From: Clostridium sp. UBA701
GTDB taxonomy: Bacteria; Bacillota; Clostridia; Clostridiales; Clostridiaceae
Length of the DNA stretch: 64,000 bases
Direction of reading: 5' to 3'
NCBI GenBank assembly: GCA_002298125.1
Contig: DBMJ01000001.1
Span: forward strand, 124,001-188,000
The position numbers were made by a program, and so were the translations under genes. This document shows, in pieces, positions 27,166-37,040 of this stretch. Each line of letters starts with the position of its first letter. Positions within the stretch are counted from its first letter, which is position 1. Below the pieces are notes generated by a model that saw nothing but the letters and a program-made list of their open reading frames with translations, did not search any database and had not been told where the DNA came from.

Positions 27166-28461
27166 TTATTTTTTAATATTGTAGAAGGTCTTCATACCTC
27201 TGTACTCAGCCATATCTGCCAGCTCTTCTTCAATTCTTAACAGCTGATTGTACTTTGCCACTCTCTCGCTTCTAGCAGGGGCACCAGTCTTTATTTGACC
27301 TGCATTTACTGCTACCACTAGATCGGCTATAGTTGTATCCTCAGTCTCTCCGGAACGGTGAGATACTACTGCAGTATAGCCTGCTCTCTCAGCCATTTCT
27401 ATAGTGTTAAGAGTTTCAGTAAGGGTACCTATCTGATTTAATTTAATTAATATGGAGTTAGCTACACCTTTATTTATACCCATTTCTAATCTCTTTGTAT
27501 TAGTAACAAATAAATCGTCACCAACTAATTGAATTTTACCGCCTAGTTTTTCGGTAATTATCCTCCAACCTTCCCAGTCCTCTTCAGCCATACCATCTTC
27601 AATGGATATTATGGGGTACTTATTAACTAAATCTACATAGAAATCTGCCATCTGCTCTGGAGTAAGGACCTTTCCTTCTCCCTTTAAGTTGTACTTGCCA
27701 TTTTCAAATATCTCTGAAGAGGCTGGATCTAAAGCGATGAAAATCTCTTTACCTGGCTTGTAGCCTGCCTTTTCTATAGCCTCTATAATAACCTGAATAG
27801 CCTCTTCATTGCTCTTTAAGTTTGGAGCAAAGCCACCCTCGTCACCTACACCAGTTTCATAGCCCTTGCTCTTTAATATGGACTTTAGTGCATGGTATAC
27901 CTCAGAGCTCATCCTTAATGCTTCACTAAAGGAGGAAGCTCCTACAGGCATAACCATAAACTCCTGTAAGTCCACATTGTTATCTGCATGCTTTCCACCA
28001 TTAATTATATTCATCATTGGAATAGGAAGCACTCTTCCCTTTACTCCACCTATGTATTGATATAGGCTAAGTCCTAAATAATTTGCTGCAGCCTTTGCCA
28101 CTGCAAGTGAAACACCCAACATAGCATTAGCGCCCAGCATTCCCTTATTTTCTGTATTATCTAGGGCTATCATTGTGTTATCAATTGATACCTGATCAAA
28201 TACGTTCATGCCGATAAGCTCTGGTGCTATAATGTTATTTACATTGTCTACAGCCTTTAATACGCCTTTTCCATTATATTTACCCTTATCATTATCTCTT
28301 AATTCCACAGCCTCATATATACCTGTAGAAGCTCCAGAAGGTACTGAGGCTCTACCTACGCTGCCATCCTCTAAAGTAACCTCCACCTCTACTGTTGGAA
28401 AGGATCTGGAATCTAATATCTGTCTTGCAAATACGTCTACGATGTCTACATGATTTCTCAT
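27166..28461 (-). CDS. eno: enolase
   Basis: 431 residues from the ATG at 28461, eight bases after GGAGG; longer readings start inside or upstream of the RBS. It converts 2-phosphoglycerate to phosphoenolpyruvate. Conserved ARQILDSRSFPTVEVEV, GVGDEGGFAP near residue 205 and SHRSGETEDTTIADL near 370 are present. It lies 258 bp after gpmI, with a terminator between, so it likely has its own promoter. Confidence 0.98.
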   Translation of the reverse strand: MRNHVDIVDVFARQILDSRSFPTVEVEVTLEDGSVGRASVPSGASTGIYEAVELRDNDKGKYNGKGVLKAVDNVNNIIAPELIGMNVFDQVSIDNTMIALDNTENKGMLGANAMLGVSLAVAKAAANYLGLSLYQYIGGVKGRVLPIPMMNIINGGKHADNNVDLQEFMVMPVGASSFSEALRMSSEVYHALKSILKSKGYETGVGDEGGFAPNLKSNEEAIQVIIEAIEKAGYKPGKEIFIALDPASSEIFENGKYNLKGEGKVLTPEQMADFYVDLVNKYPIISIEDGMAEEDWEGWRIITEKLGGKIQLVGDDLFVTNTKRLEMGINKGVANSILIKLNQIGTLTETLNTIEMAERAGYTAVVSHRSGETEDTTIADLVVAVNAGQIKTGAPARSERVAKYNQLLRIEEELADMAEYRGMKTFYNIKK

Positions 28462-28673
28462 AATCATTACCTCCTTATTCATGAGAATTAATACTGTAAT
28501 TCTGCACACTATTAATTATTTTATACAGTGCTTTAATATATTTCCCTTGGGGACTAAATTCTATGTAGTTATTCTCATTTCTATAATCTCATCATAATAC
28601 ATGAGGGCTTATGATTCAATAAAACTTGCCGGAGTTATAAATTATTTAATCTTTTTAATAGATTATTCATAAT

Positions 28674-28703
28674 AAAAGAGCCTCCATAATTGGAGACTCT
28701 TTT
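28674..28703 (-). terminator. terminator of the cggR-gpmI operon
   Basis: AAAAGAG.CTCC pairs with GGAG.CTCTTTT across a 6-nt loop, 16 bp after the gpmI stop. Confidence 0.85.
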
Positions 28704-28719
28704 ACATTTCTATATTTAG

Positions 28720-30246
28720 TTAAATTAAAGGTTTCCCAGTCATTTCTTCAGGTATAGGAAGTCCCATTTCAGTTAAAATAGTAGGTGCTATATCTGCTAA
28801 TATTCCACTTTCTCTCATAGGCTTTGCATCCTTTGATACGTATAAGAAGGGAACAAGGTTTGAGGTATGAGCTGTCATAGGTTCTCCCGTAGAGAAATCT
28901 ATCATGACCTCCGCATTACCATGGTCAGCAGTAATAAACACTGTTCCATTTTTCTCCAACATCTTCTCTACGACTCTTCCAAGGCATTTATCTACTGCCT
29001 CAATAGCTGCCTTTGCTGCTTCAAATACACCAGTATGCCCTACCATATCAGGGTTTGCATAGTTTACTATTATAAGGTCATACACATCACTTTCAATGCA
29101 TCCTATAAGCTTATCAGTAACTTCATAAGCACTCATTTCAGGTTTAAGGTCATAGGTTGCCACCTTTGGTGAAGGCACCAGCACCCTATCCTCACCTGGA
29201 TTTGGAGCCTCTACTCCACCATTAAAGAAGAAGGTTACGTGAGCATACTTTTCAGTTTCTGCTATTCTAAGCTGCTTCATTCCAAGTGAGCTCACATATT
29301 GTCCTAAGGTATTGCTGTAGGTTTCAGGCTTATAAACCACATGTACATTTTCTATGGTCTTATCGTACTGAGTCATGCATACATAGAATAAATCCATAGC
29401 CTCTCTTGAAAAGCCATCAAAAACCTTGTCGTTTAATGCCCTTGTAATTTCTCTTGCTCTATCTGGTCTAAAGTTAAAGAAGATTACTGAATCTCCACTC
29501 TTTATCTGCGCAGTAGGAGCTCCATCCTTTAGAATAACAGTAGGAAGTACAAATTCATCTGTTTTGTTGTCAGCATAGGACCTCTCCACTGCCTCCTCTG
29601 CACTATTTGCCTTTTCTCCTTCTCCTAGTACCATGGCATTATAACCTAGCTGTACTCTCTCCCAGCGTTTATCTCTATCCATAGAGTAATATCTTCCGCC
29701 TATAGTGGCAATACTGCCTATGTTTTCTTCCGCCATATAGCTTTCAATTTCTTTTACAAAATCTATGCCTGAAGAGGGTGGAACATCACGACCATCTAAA
29801 AAGGCATGTACATATACCTTTGTAAGTCCTCTGTCCTTTGCCATCTTAAGTAATGCCTTAAGGTGGTCAATATGAGAGTGCACTCCACCATTTGAAAGTA
29901 ATCCGAGAAGGTGTAGTGAAGAATTCTTTTCCTTTGCAGTTTCCATTGCTGCTATAAGCTCAGGCTTTTTAAAAAAATCTCCTTCTTCCACTTCCTTGGT
30001 TATTCTAGTTAATTCCTGATATATAATCCTACCGGAACCAATATTTAAATGCCCAACCTCCGAGTTTCCCATCTGACCTCTTGGAAGACCAACATCTAGG
30101 CCGCTGGCACTAAGAGAGGTAATGGGATAACTGCTGTAGTATTTATCAAAATTCGGCTTATGAGCAGCTTTAACTGCATTACCATCTAAATTATTAGATA
30201 ACCCAAAGCCGTCTAAAATCATTAACATTACAGGTTTCTTTACCAT
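28720..30246 (-). CDS. gpmI: 2,3-bisphosphoglycerate-independent phosphoglycerate mutase
   Basis: 508 residues from the ATG at 30246, five bases after GGAGG; the TTG at 30258 lies in the RBS. It interconverts 3- and 2-phosphoglycerate with Mn2+. LMILDGFGL, the catalytic serine motif MGNSEVGHLNIGSGR near residue 65, DGRDVPPSSG and ITADHGNAE near 440 are present. It starts 13 bp after tpiA. Confidence 0.97.
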   Translation of the reverse strand: MVKKPVMLMILDGFGLSNNLDGNAVKAAHKPNFDKYYSSYPITSLSASGLDVGLPRGQMGNSEVGHLNIGSGRIIYQELTRITKEVEEGDFFKKPELIAAMETAKEKNSSLHLLGLLSNGGVHSHIDHLKALLKMAKDRGLTKVYVHAFLDGRDVPPSSGIDFVKEIESYMAEENIGSIATIGGRYYSMDRDKRWERVQLGYNAMVLGEGEKANSAEEAVERSYADNKTDEFVLPTVILKDGAPTAQIKSGDSVIFFNFRPDRAREITRALNDKVFDGFSREAMDLFYVCMTQYDKTIENVHVVYKPETYSNTLGQYVSSLGMKQLRIAETEKYAHVTFFFNGGVEAPNPGEDRVLVPSPKVATYDLKPEMSAYEVTDKLIGCIESDVYDLIIVNYANPDMVGHTGVFEAAKAAIEAVDKCLGRVVEKMLEKNGTVFITADHGNAEVMIDFSTGEPMTAHTSNLVPFLYVSKDAKPMRESGILADIAPTILTEMGLPIPEEMTGKPLI

Positions 30247-30259
30247 TTGTTCCTCCAAA

Positions 30260-31006
30260 TTAATAATTTACTATTTCTGCAAAGTCAGAAGCCTTTAAGC
30301 TAGCTCCTCCTACTAAAGCGCCATCTATGTCACTCATGCCCATCTGCTCCTTTATGGTAGATGGCTTTACAGATCCGCCATACTGTATCCTCACAGCTTC
30401 TGCCACCTTAGCACCGTATAGACCCTCTACTACCTTTCTGATATAGGCAATAGTATCATTGGCCTGCTGAGAAGTAGCAGTCTTTCCAGTTCCAATAGCC
30501 CAGATTGGCTCATAGGCAATTACAAGCTGTTCTACCTGTTCTGAGGTGATGCCTGTTAGGTCAAGCTTTATCTGTCTTCCAAGTACCTCTTCCGTAATAT
30601 TGCCTTCTCTTTCTTCTAGGGCTTCTCCTACGCAAAGTATTGGAATAAGATTATATGCAAAAGCTGCTCTAAGCTTTTTATTTACAGTTTCATCTGTCTC
30701 ATTAAAGTATTGTCTTCTTTCACTATGTCCTATTATTACATACTCTACACCAAGGCTCTTTAGCATACTTGGAGATACCTCTCCTGTATAAGCTCCTCTT
30801 TCCATAAAGTGAACGTTTTGTGCACCTACTTTGATGTTGGTGCCTTTTACAGCCTCCACTACATCCTTTAGTGCAATAAAGGTAGGACATACAACTACTT
30901 CGCAGGAAGCATTGCTAACAAGAGGAATTAACTCTTGAACTAAAGTCTTTGCTTCTTCTATATCATTATGCATTTTCCAGTTTCCAGCTATTATCGCCTT
31001 TCTCAT
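30260..31006 (-). CDS. tpiA: triosephosphate isomerase
   Basis: 248 residues from the ATG at 31006, which has GGAAGGTG five bases before it; an upstream ATG at 31027 lacks an RBS. It interconverts dihydroxyacetone phosphate and glyceraldehyde-3-phosphate. AGNWKMH, the histidine motif IIGHSERR near 93-100, the glutamate motif AYEPIWAIGTG near 165 and GGSVKP are intact. Part of the gap-pgk-tpiA-gpmI cluster. Confidence 0.98.
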   Translation of the reverse strand: MRKAIIAGNWKMHNDIEEAKTLVQELIPLVSNASCEVVVCPTFIALKDVVEAVKGTNIKVGAQNVHFMERGAYTGEVSPSMLKSLGVEYVIIGHSERRQYFNETDETVNKKLRAAFAYNLIPILCVGEALEEREGNITEEVLGRQIKLDLTGITSEQVEQLVIAYEPIWAIGTGKTATSQQANDTIAYIRKVVEGLYGAKVAEAVRIQYGGSVKPSTIKEQMGMSDIDGALVGGASLKASDFAEIVNY

Positions 31007-31030
31007 GGTTACACCTTCCTTGTTCATTAC

Positions 31031-32224
31031 TTATTTGTTATTTAAGGCCTCTATACCAGGTAGAATTGCACCCTCTAAAAACTCTAAAGAAGCTCCTCCA
31101 CCCGTTGAAATATGAGTCATCTTATCTCCAAAGCCCAGCTGATTTACTGCAGCAGCACTATCTCCTCCACCTATTATAGTAGTAGCTTGAGATTCTGCCA
31201 TGGCTTTAGCTACTGCAAAGGTTCCTGCTGCAAAGCTCTTAAATTCAAAAACTCCCATAGGTCCATTCCAAATTACAGTCTTTGCACCCTTAACTGCCTC
31301 TGCATAGTGTTTTGCAGTGTTTGGTCCAATATCTAGACCCATATAGCCTTCTTCTATGTTAGCATCTTTTGTTGTCACAGGCTCTGCATCAGCACTAAAA
31401 TCTGAGGCAACTACATTATCCACAGGAAGTAATAGCTTTACTCCCTTTGCTTTTGCTTTATCCATCATTTCCTTAGCGTAGTCTATTTTGTCTTCTTCCA
31501 CTAGGGACTTACCAATGGAGTAGCCCTGAGCCTTTAAGAAGGTATAAGCCATTCCTCCTCCGATTATTAAGGTATCTACCTTATCTAGAAGGTTGTCTAT
31601 TACCTTTATCTTGTCAGAAACCTTGGCTCCTCCAAGAATTGCTACAAAAGGTCTAACCGGGTTTTCTACTGCCTCACCCAAGAATTTTAATTCCTTTTGA
31701 ATTAAGTATCCACAAACTGCTGTAGGCACAAATTCTGTTACTCCTACAGTGGAGCAGTGAGCTCTATGGGCTGTTCCAAAGGCGTCATTTACATATATGT
31801 CTGCGATGGAGGCTAAATCCTTAGAGAAGCTCTCCTCGTTCTTTCCCTCTTCTTTTCTAAAACGGGTATTTTCAAGAAGAATTATATCTCCTTCTGCCAT
31901 TTGTTCTACAGCAGCCACAACCTTCTCTCCTACCACAGTATCCTCTGGTACAAACTTTACCTCTTTATCTAATAGCTCAGATAATCTTTTAGCAACTGGA
32001 GCAAGAGTGAGGCTTGCATCAGGTCCCTTAGCCTTTCCAAGGTGGGAACAGAGTATAACCCTTGCACCCTTTAAAGTGAGATATTTTATAGTAGGAAGAG
32101 CTCCCACCAATCTGTTCTCATCTGTAATCTTTCCGTCCTTTAAGGGAACATTAAAATCACATCTTACCAATACTCTTTTGCCTTTAACCTCTATGTCTTC
32201 CACGGTTTTTTTATTATAGCTCAT
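31031..32224 (-). CDS. pgk: phosphoglycerate kinase
   Basis: 397 residues. RCDFNVPL near 22-29, LCSHLGKAKG near 57 and IWNGPMGVFE near 333 mark the two Rossmann lobes of Pgk. It makes ATP from 1,3-bisphosphoglycerate. It lies 24 bp upstream of tpiA and 89 bp after gap, with a hairpin in the gap-pgk space. Confidence 0.98.
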   Translation of the reverse strand: MSYNKKTVEDIEVKGKRVLVRCDFNVPLKDGKITDENRLVGALPTIKYLTLKGARVILCSHLGKAKGPDASLTLAPVAKRLSELLDKEVKFVPEDTVVGEKVVAAVEQMAEGDIILLENTRFRKEEGKNEESFSKDLASIADIYVNDAFGTAHRAHCSTVGVTEFVPTAVCGYLIQKELKFLGEAVENPVRPFVAILGGAKVSDKIKVIDNLLDKVDTLIIGGGMAYTFLKAQGYSIGKSLVEEDKIDYAKEMMDKAKAKGVKLLLPVDNVVASDFSADAEPVTTKDANIEEGYMGLDIGPNTAKHYAEAVKGAKTVIWNGPMGVFEFKSFAAGTFAVAKAMAESQATTIIGGGDSAAAVNQLGFGDKMTHISTGGGASLEFLEGAILPGIEALNNK

Positions 32225-32275
32225 AGCTTAATCTCCTCTCCATAATATGCTTTTATATGTATATTATAGTCTAAA

Positions 32276-32303
32276 AGAAACGGGGTGACTACTCCCCGTT
32301 TCT
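32276..32303 (-). terminator. hairpin between gap and pgk
   Basis: A 10-bp stem (AGAAACGGGG with its complement), 8-nt loop and TTTCTTTTAG tail on the minus strand. Inside an operon it may act as a partial terminator or mRNA stabiliser giving more gap than pgk transcript. Confidence 0.75.
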
Positions 32304-32313
32304 AATTAGATGT

Positions 32314-33321
32314 TTATAGTCTATCTGCAACGAACTTTGTCAATTCAGCAAGTCTGGTGGAGTAACCCCATTCGTTATCATACCAGGAAACAACCTTTAC
32401 CATGTTTCCTCCAATAGCCATAGTGGATAGAGCATCGATGATTGAACTTCTCTCATCTCCTCTGTAATCCATGGATACCAGTGGCTCCTCGCTATATCCT
32501 AAAATACCCTTCATATCTGTTTCTGAAGCTTTCTTTAAAGCTGCATTAACATCTTCTACAGTAGCTGGCTTTGCAAGCTCAACAACTAGGTCTGTGCAGG
32601 ATACTGTAGGAGTAGGTACTCTTAAAGAGAATCCATTAAGCTTTCCCTTTAATTGTGGCAGAACAAGTGCAACAGCCTTTGCAGCACCAGTAGTTGTTGG
32701 GATCATTGACTCAGCAGCTGCTCTTGATCTTCTTAAATCCTTATGTGGCTGATCTAGTATTTTCTGATCATTAGTGTAGGAGTGAACTGTAGTCATTAGA
32801 CCCTTTACAATTCCGAACTCTCTATCAAGCACCTTAGCAAATGGAGCTAAGCAGTTTGTAGTACAAGATGCATTAGATATGATGTGATGATTTGCAGCAT
32901 CATATTTCTCTTCGTTAACACCAAGCACTATTGTAACATCCTCATTGCTTGCTGGAGCAGAGATTATTACCTTCTTTGCACCTGCTTCAATATGAGCCTT
33001 TGCCTTAGTTGCATCTGTAAACAGTCCTGTAGACTCAATAACAATATCTACACCAAGCTCTCCCCAAGGAAGATTCTTTGGATCTCTCTCTGCATATATT
33101 CTTATCTTGTTTCCATTAACAATTATGGAGTCCTCTGTTGCTTCAACTGTTCCTTCAAACTTTCCAAATAAGGAATCATACTTTAAAAGATGAGCTAAGG
33201 TTGCAGGAGTAGTTAAGTCGTTTATTCCTACTACTTCTAATTCACCAGCAAACTTCTTTACAAGTACCTTAAATACATTTCTCCCTATTCTTCCAAATCC
33301 ATTAATACCTACTTTAATCAT
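32314..33321 (-). CDS. gap: glyceraldehyde-3-phosphate dehydrogenase
   Basis: 335 residues. The N-terminal NAD motif INGFGRIGRN, the catalytic cysteine motif SNASCTTNCLAP near 149-160 and the C-terminal SWYDNEWGYS are intact. It oxidises G3P to 1,3-bisphosphoglycerate. It lies 34 bp after the cggR-type regulator, forming a CggR-gapA operon. Confidence 0.98.
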   Translation of the reverse strand: MIKVGINGFGRIGRNVFKVLVKKFAGELEVVGINDLTTPATLAHLLKYDSLFGKFEGTVEATEDSIIVNGNKIRIYAERDPKNLPWGELGVDIVIESTGLFTDATKAKAHIEAGAKKVIISAPASNEDVTIVLGVNEEKYDAANHHIISNASCTTNCLAPFAKVLDREFGIVKGLMTTVHSYTNDQKILDQPHKDLRRSRAAAESMIPTTTGAAKAVALVLPQLKGKLNGFSLRVPTPTVSCTDLVVELAKPATVEDVNAALKKASETDMKGILGYSEEPLVSMDYRGDERSSIIDALSTMAIGGNMVKVVSWYDNEWGYSTRLAELTKFVADRL

Positions 33322-33355
33322 AAAACTATTCCTCCTATAATATATTTTAAATTAA

Positions 33356-34399
33356 TTAATCTAACTTTTTCATGTCAGACAATAGTGCATTGATCTTCTT
33401 TGCTGCACCCTCGTCTGTAATCAATATGTTATTATTATTATCCAAACTTGTAGATAATATAGCCTCCGCCTTACTACTGCCGCCAGCTACTGCAATTTTT
33501 GTATGTATTCTTTTTATGTCTTCATTTTTTATGCCGATAGTGGGGCTTGAATATATTATGTTTCCAATACTGTCAAAATAGTGACCAAAGGCTTCTCCTA
33601 CTGCACCCTTTTCAAGGAGGTCCTTTAATAAGGCTTCATTAAGACCTCTGCGCTTTCCCATTTCATCTGCTCTTCCTATGCCATAGAGCAAGATGTCTGC
33701 ATTATTAATGCTCTCTATAACATCACTGATTTCATCTTCATGTCTCATGGTGCTTAAGGCCTCAAGACTTAAATTATCTGGTACATGCAGCAGCTTGTAG
33801 CTTCCTCCAATTTTTGATGCAAGTCTTGCTGCTAAGGTATTTGCCTGAAGCTCCACATTTTTACCCATACCGCCTCTAGCAGGTACAACCAGCACATTTT
33901 TATGACCTGGAAGGTTTTGCGTGTTGTCTATCACTTCCTTTATAGTGCTTCCTCCAGTTAATGCTATGATGTAATTGTCCTTAATTAATGACTTTAAATA
34001 TGCTGCGGCTGCTCTTCCAAGCTCACTCATGATGGTAGAGTCCCAGTCTAAATCTCCTGGTACTACTATAACATCTCTAAGGTGCAGAGCCTTTCTTAAG
34101 TTTACTTCAAGCTCTGATAAGCCCTTTAACTCGTGAAGAAAATCCTTAAGCTTATCTACAAGCTCCTCCCCCTCTTCTGTAATACACATGCCCGGAGCAC
34201 TGATGTCTATAAGGTTTTGCTCTTTTAAAAAGCATATCTCAGTTCGAACTATTCTTTCCCCAAGGTTTAGGGTGTTAGCTAACACTCTTCGTCCAATAGG
34301 CTGGTGATAATAAATAGTTCTTAAGATTTTATATCGCTTTTCAAGAAGCTCTACCATTTCTGGAACGATCTTTTGTTGTAGTTTTAAAATCTCCATCAT
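33356..34399 (-). CDS. cggR: central glycolytic genes regulator (SorC/DeoR-like)
   Basis: 347 residues. The N-terminal winged helix-turn-helix (RRVLANTLNLGERIVRTEI near 37-55) is followed by a sugar-phosphate-binding domain with ALTGGSTIKEV and VPARGGMGKNV. In Bacillus, CggR represses gapA-pgk-tpi-pgm-eno and is released by fructose-1,6-bisphosphate; gene order here is the same. RBS AGAGGTG lies before the ATG at 34399; the next ATG three bases in is an equal candidate. The operator is recognisable just upstream. Confidence 0.94.
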   Translation of the reverse strand: MMEILKLQQKIVPEMVELLEKRYKILRTIYYHQPIGRRVLANTLNLGERIVRTEICFLKEQNLIDISAPGMCITEEGEELVDKLKDFLHELKGLSELEVNLRKALHLRDVIVVPGDLDWDSTIMSELGRAAAAYLKSLIKDNYIIALTGGSTIKEVIDNTQNLPGHKNVLVVPARGGMGKNVELQANTLAARLASKIGGSYKLLHVPDNLSLEALSTMRHEDEISDVIESINNADILLYGIGRADEMGKRRGLNEALLKDLLEKGAVGEAFGHYFDSIGNIIYSSPTIGIKNEDIKRIHTKIAVAGGSSKAEAILSTSLDNNNNILITDEGAAKKINALLSDMKKLD

Positions 34400-34412
34400 G
34401 ACACACCTCTCT

Positions 34413-34460
34413 GGTCGTATTATGTCCCGCTGTATATATTATTGTCCCACTTATATTATA
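34413..34460 (-). promoter_or_regulatory. CggR operator and -10 box
   Basis: On the minus strand GGGACA occurs twice exactly 20 bp apart (34423-34428 and 34443-34448), as in the Bacillus CggR operator with its repeated CGGGAC. A TATAAT (34455-34460) lies immediately upstream, so the operator is downstream of the promoter, consistent with a roadblock mode. The -35 box is weak. Confidence 0.75.
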
Positions 34461-34547
34461 AAATAAATACTAATTAATTTAAATTAGTATTTATAAAATA
34501 AATTGTAAAATAATTATTAACAAAATTCAATAGCTTAAAGACATTTT

Positions 34548-35921
34548 TTAAAATCTTTTTCTCTTAGCTGAGGATTTTATACCCAATTCTTCCCTGTACT
34601 TTGCTACAGTTCTTCGAGAAATATTAAAGCCCTCTGAATTTAGTATATCACAAAGAAGCTGGTCTGATAAGGGCTTCTCATTGTTTTCTTTCTCAATAAG
34701 CTCTTTGATTCTGCTTTTAATAAGCCTTACGGATACATCCTCTGAGCTATTTGTACTAGAGAGCCCTAGGCTGAAAAGATCTTTTATTTTAATAGTACCG
34801 CGAGGGGTAAAGATATACTTTTCCTTTATTGCTCGGCTCACAGTGGATTCATGCATTTCCAAGGTTTCTGCCACATCTTTCAAGGTCATGGGTTTAATAT
34901 AATCATCACCATATTCGAAATAATCCTTCTGAAGTTCAACAATTCTTTCTAGTACCCTATATATGGTGCTCTTTCTATGCTCTATACTCTTTATTAAAAA
35001 TAGTGCATTATTTAGCTTATCCTTAACATACTCAACAGCTTCATTATCCTCCTCATTATTTATGATATGTTTATAGAGGGGATTTATGGTAAGGTGAGGG
35101 GTTATCTCCTCATTCATTATTATAAGATACTCTCCATCAATCTTTTTAATATAAGCATCTGGCTGAATGTATTTTACCTCCTCTCCAGTATAAAAACCTC
35201 TTGAGGGCTTAGGTTCAAGTGACTTTATTATATCACCAAAGTGCTGTGCTTTTTTTGCATCTATATTTAATTCTCTTGCAATTACGTTGTATTTATTTTC
35301 GGAAAGCTCCTCTAAAAAATTATCCACTATAAGATAGAGCTCCTCTTCCTCATAATTTTTTCTGTGAAGCTGAAGCTTAAGGCATTCCTTAAGATCCCTG
35401 GCTGCAATGCCAGCAGGCTCAAAGGATTGAAGTATAGAAAGGGCTTTTTCTATTAATTCCCTTGGTTTCTTTAGTTGAGAAGTAATACACTCTATAGAGT
35501 CCTCCAAATAACCCTTTTCATTGAGATTTTCAATGAGATATCTGCATAAGCCTTGAAGTTCATCTTCCATATGATTCTCAATTAACTGCTCCTCTAGAGT
35601 CTCCTTTAATGACTTTTTTCTGGACACAAAATTTAGAGGGGATATTTCAGAATCTTCATTTCTCTCAACCCCTCTATGGCTATAATTATCAAACTCATAG
35701 TATTTTATGAGCTCCTTGTAATCAATACGGTTTTCTGTCTTTGCTTCATTAATATTCTCAGCATATTTCACATCTAATAATGGGTTTTCTTGAAGCTGAT
35801 TTTCAACATATTCCACAAGCTCCATAGAGGACATCTGTAAGAGCTTCACAGAAAGCTGCATTTGCTGAGTCATTATTAACTTTTGTTCTTGAATTAGGTT
35901 CATACTAAAATCCATTTTCAT
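34548..35921 (-). CDS. rpoN: RNA polymerase sigma-54 factor
   Basis: 457 residues from the ATG at 35921, four bases after AGGTGA; an upstream in-frame GTG is not favoured. The N-terminal Gln/Leu-rich activator region (IQEQKLIMTQQMQLSVKLLQ), the core-binding region, the helix-turn-helix and the C-terminal RpoN box region (SRRTVAKYREELGI) are present in order. It directs enhancer-dependent transcription. It sits upstream of cggR, as in several clostridia; no sigma-54 activator is encoded in the window. Confidence 0.96.
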   Translation of the reverse strand: MKMDFSMNLIQEQKLIMTQQMQLSVKLLQMSSMELVEYVENQLQENPLLDVKYAENINEAKTENRIDYKELIKYYEFDNYSHRGVERNEDSEISPLNFVSRKKSLKETLEEQLIENHMEDELQGLCRYLIENLNEKGYLEDSIECITSQLKKPRELIEKALSILQSFEPAGIAARDLKECLKLQLHRKNYEEEELYLIVDNFLEELSENKYNVIARELNIDAKKAQHFGDIIKSLEPKPSRGFYTGEEVKYIQPDAYIKKIDGEYLIIMNEEITPHLTINPLYKHIINNEEDNEAVEYVKDKLNNALFLIKSIEHRKSTIYRVLERIVELQKDYFEYGDDYIKPMTLKDVAETLEMHESTVSRAIKEKYIFTPRGTIKIKDLFSLGLSSTNSSEDVSVRLIKSRIKELIEKENNEKPLSDQLLCDILNSEGFNISRRTVAKYREELGIKSSAKRKRF

Positions 35922-36040
35922 AGTTTCACCTACATTAATCACAGTTGTGTAATTTCACACCTTATGCTTATTATATCCTTAAAGGTGCCCCTCTACAAGT
36001 GAAGGAAAGAGGCCACCCTTTCTAAAAGGATTTAATAAAT

Positions 36041-36072
36041 AAAAAGACCTGCAGATTTCTCTACAGATCTTC
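36041..36072 (-). terminator. terminator of the nucleoside importer operon
   Basis: AAGACCTG.AGA pairs with TCT.CAGATCTT, with TTTTTATTTATT following on the minus strand, just after the last permease gene. Confidence 0.75.
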
Positions 36073-36089
36073 GTTAATTTACTTATAGT

Positions 36090-37040
36090 CTATCTCTCGC
36101 CCTTTTCGTAGGGAACTCCATCTTCCTTTGGAGGTGTAGTCTTACCCACAAAGCCTGCTAAAGCTAACATGGTCAATAAATAAGGAATGCTGTAATACAC
36201 TTCTGTTGGAAGCTTAAAGGAAAAACCTTGAGCAAAGCCCTGCAGGGATTCTCCAAAGGCAAATATAAGTGTCGCAAGCAGCGTTCCTACAGGTTTCCAG
36301 TTACCAAATATCATGGCAGCTAAGGCAATAAAGCCTCTTCCTGCTACCATACCCTCTCTGTATATTCCTGCTATTCCAACGGAAAGAGCTGCTCCACCTA
36401 AGCCAGCAAAAGCACCAGATAGTATTACACATAGATATCTTATTCCATAAACGCTTATTCCTAGGGTATCTGCTGCCTTTGGATGCTCTCCAACTGAACG
36501 AATTCTAAGACCTAGAGGAGTTTTATTGATTACAAAATGGGAAACTGCAACTAAAATAATTGCCAGTATAACAAACCAATTGATGCCCTCAACTAGTTTT
36601 CCAATGTACGGAATTTTAGTTAAAAAGGCTGGCGGGTTATAGCTTAAGGTATTCACAATATTAGTCTGTCCACCTAATTTAACTCCATTTACACTGAACA
36701 ACCTAGTGATCAAAAAGCTCGCTAGTGCTGTACAAAATAGGTTTATGGCTGTACCTGAAACAACCTGATCTGCCTTCATAGTAATACTTAAAAAGGCATG
36801 AATGGAGGCCACTACTGCTCCAGCAACTATTGCAAACACAATACCTAGCACTGGCTTATGAGTTATATAAGTTCCATAAACCCCAAAGAAAGCTCCTATA
36901 ATCATCATGCCTTCAAGACCGATATTTACTACTCCAGACTTTTCAGAAAATACTCCGCCAAGTCCTGCAAAAATTAGAGGAGTTGCTAGTCTTAATGTAC
37001 TGGCAAGAAGGGCTATTATAAACATTAAAGCACTATCCAT
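36090..37040 (-). CDS. nucleoside ABC transporter permease (second)
   Basis: 316 residues with about eight membrane helices. TPLIFAGLGGVFSEKSGVVNIGLEGMM is the signature of the NupQ/YufQ-type branch of BMP-linked permeases. It overlaps the preceding permease gene by 8 bp, implying translational coupling. With its partner it forms the membrane channel of the guanosine/nucleoside importer. Confidence 0.93.
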   Translation of the reverse strand: MDSALMFIIALLASTLRLATPLIFAGLGGVFSEKSGVVNIGLEGMMIIGAFFGVYGTYITHKPVLGIVFAIVAGAVVASIHAFLSITMKADQVVSGTAINLFCTALASFLITRLFSVNGVKLGGQTNIVNTLSYNPPAFLTKIPYIGKLVEGINWFVILAIILVAVSHFVINKTPLGLRIRSVGEHPKAADTLGISVYGIRYLCVILSGAFAGLGGAALSVGIAGIYREGMVAGRGFIALAAMIFGNWKPVGTLLATLIFAFGESLQGFAQGFSFKLPTEVYYSIPYLLTMLALAGFVGKTTPPKEDGVPYEKGER

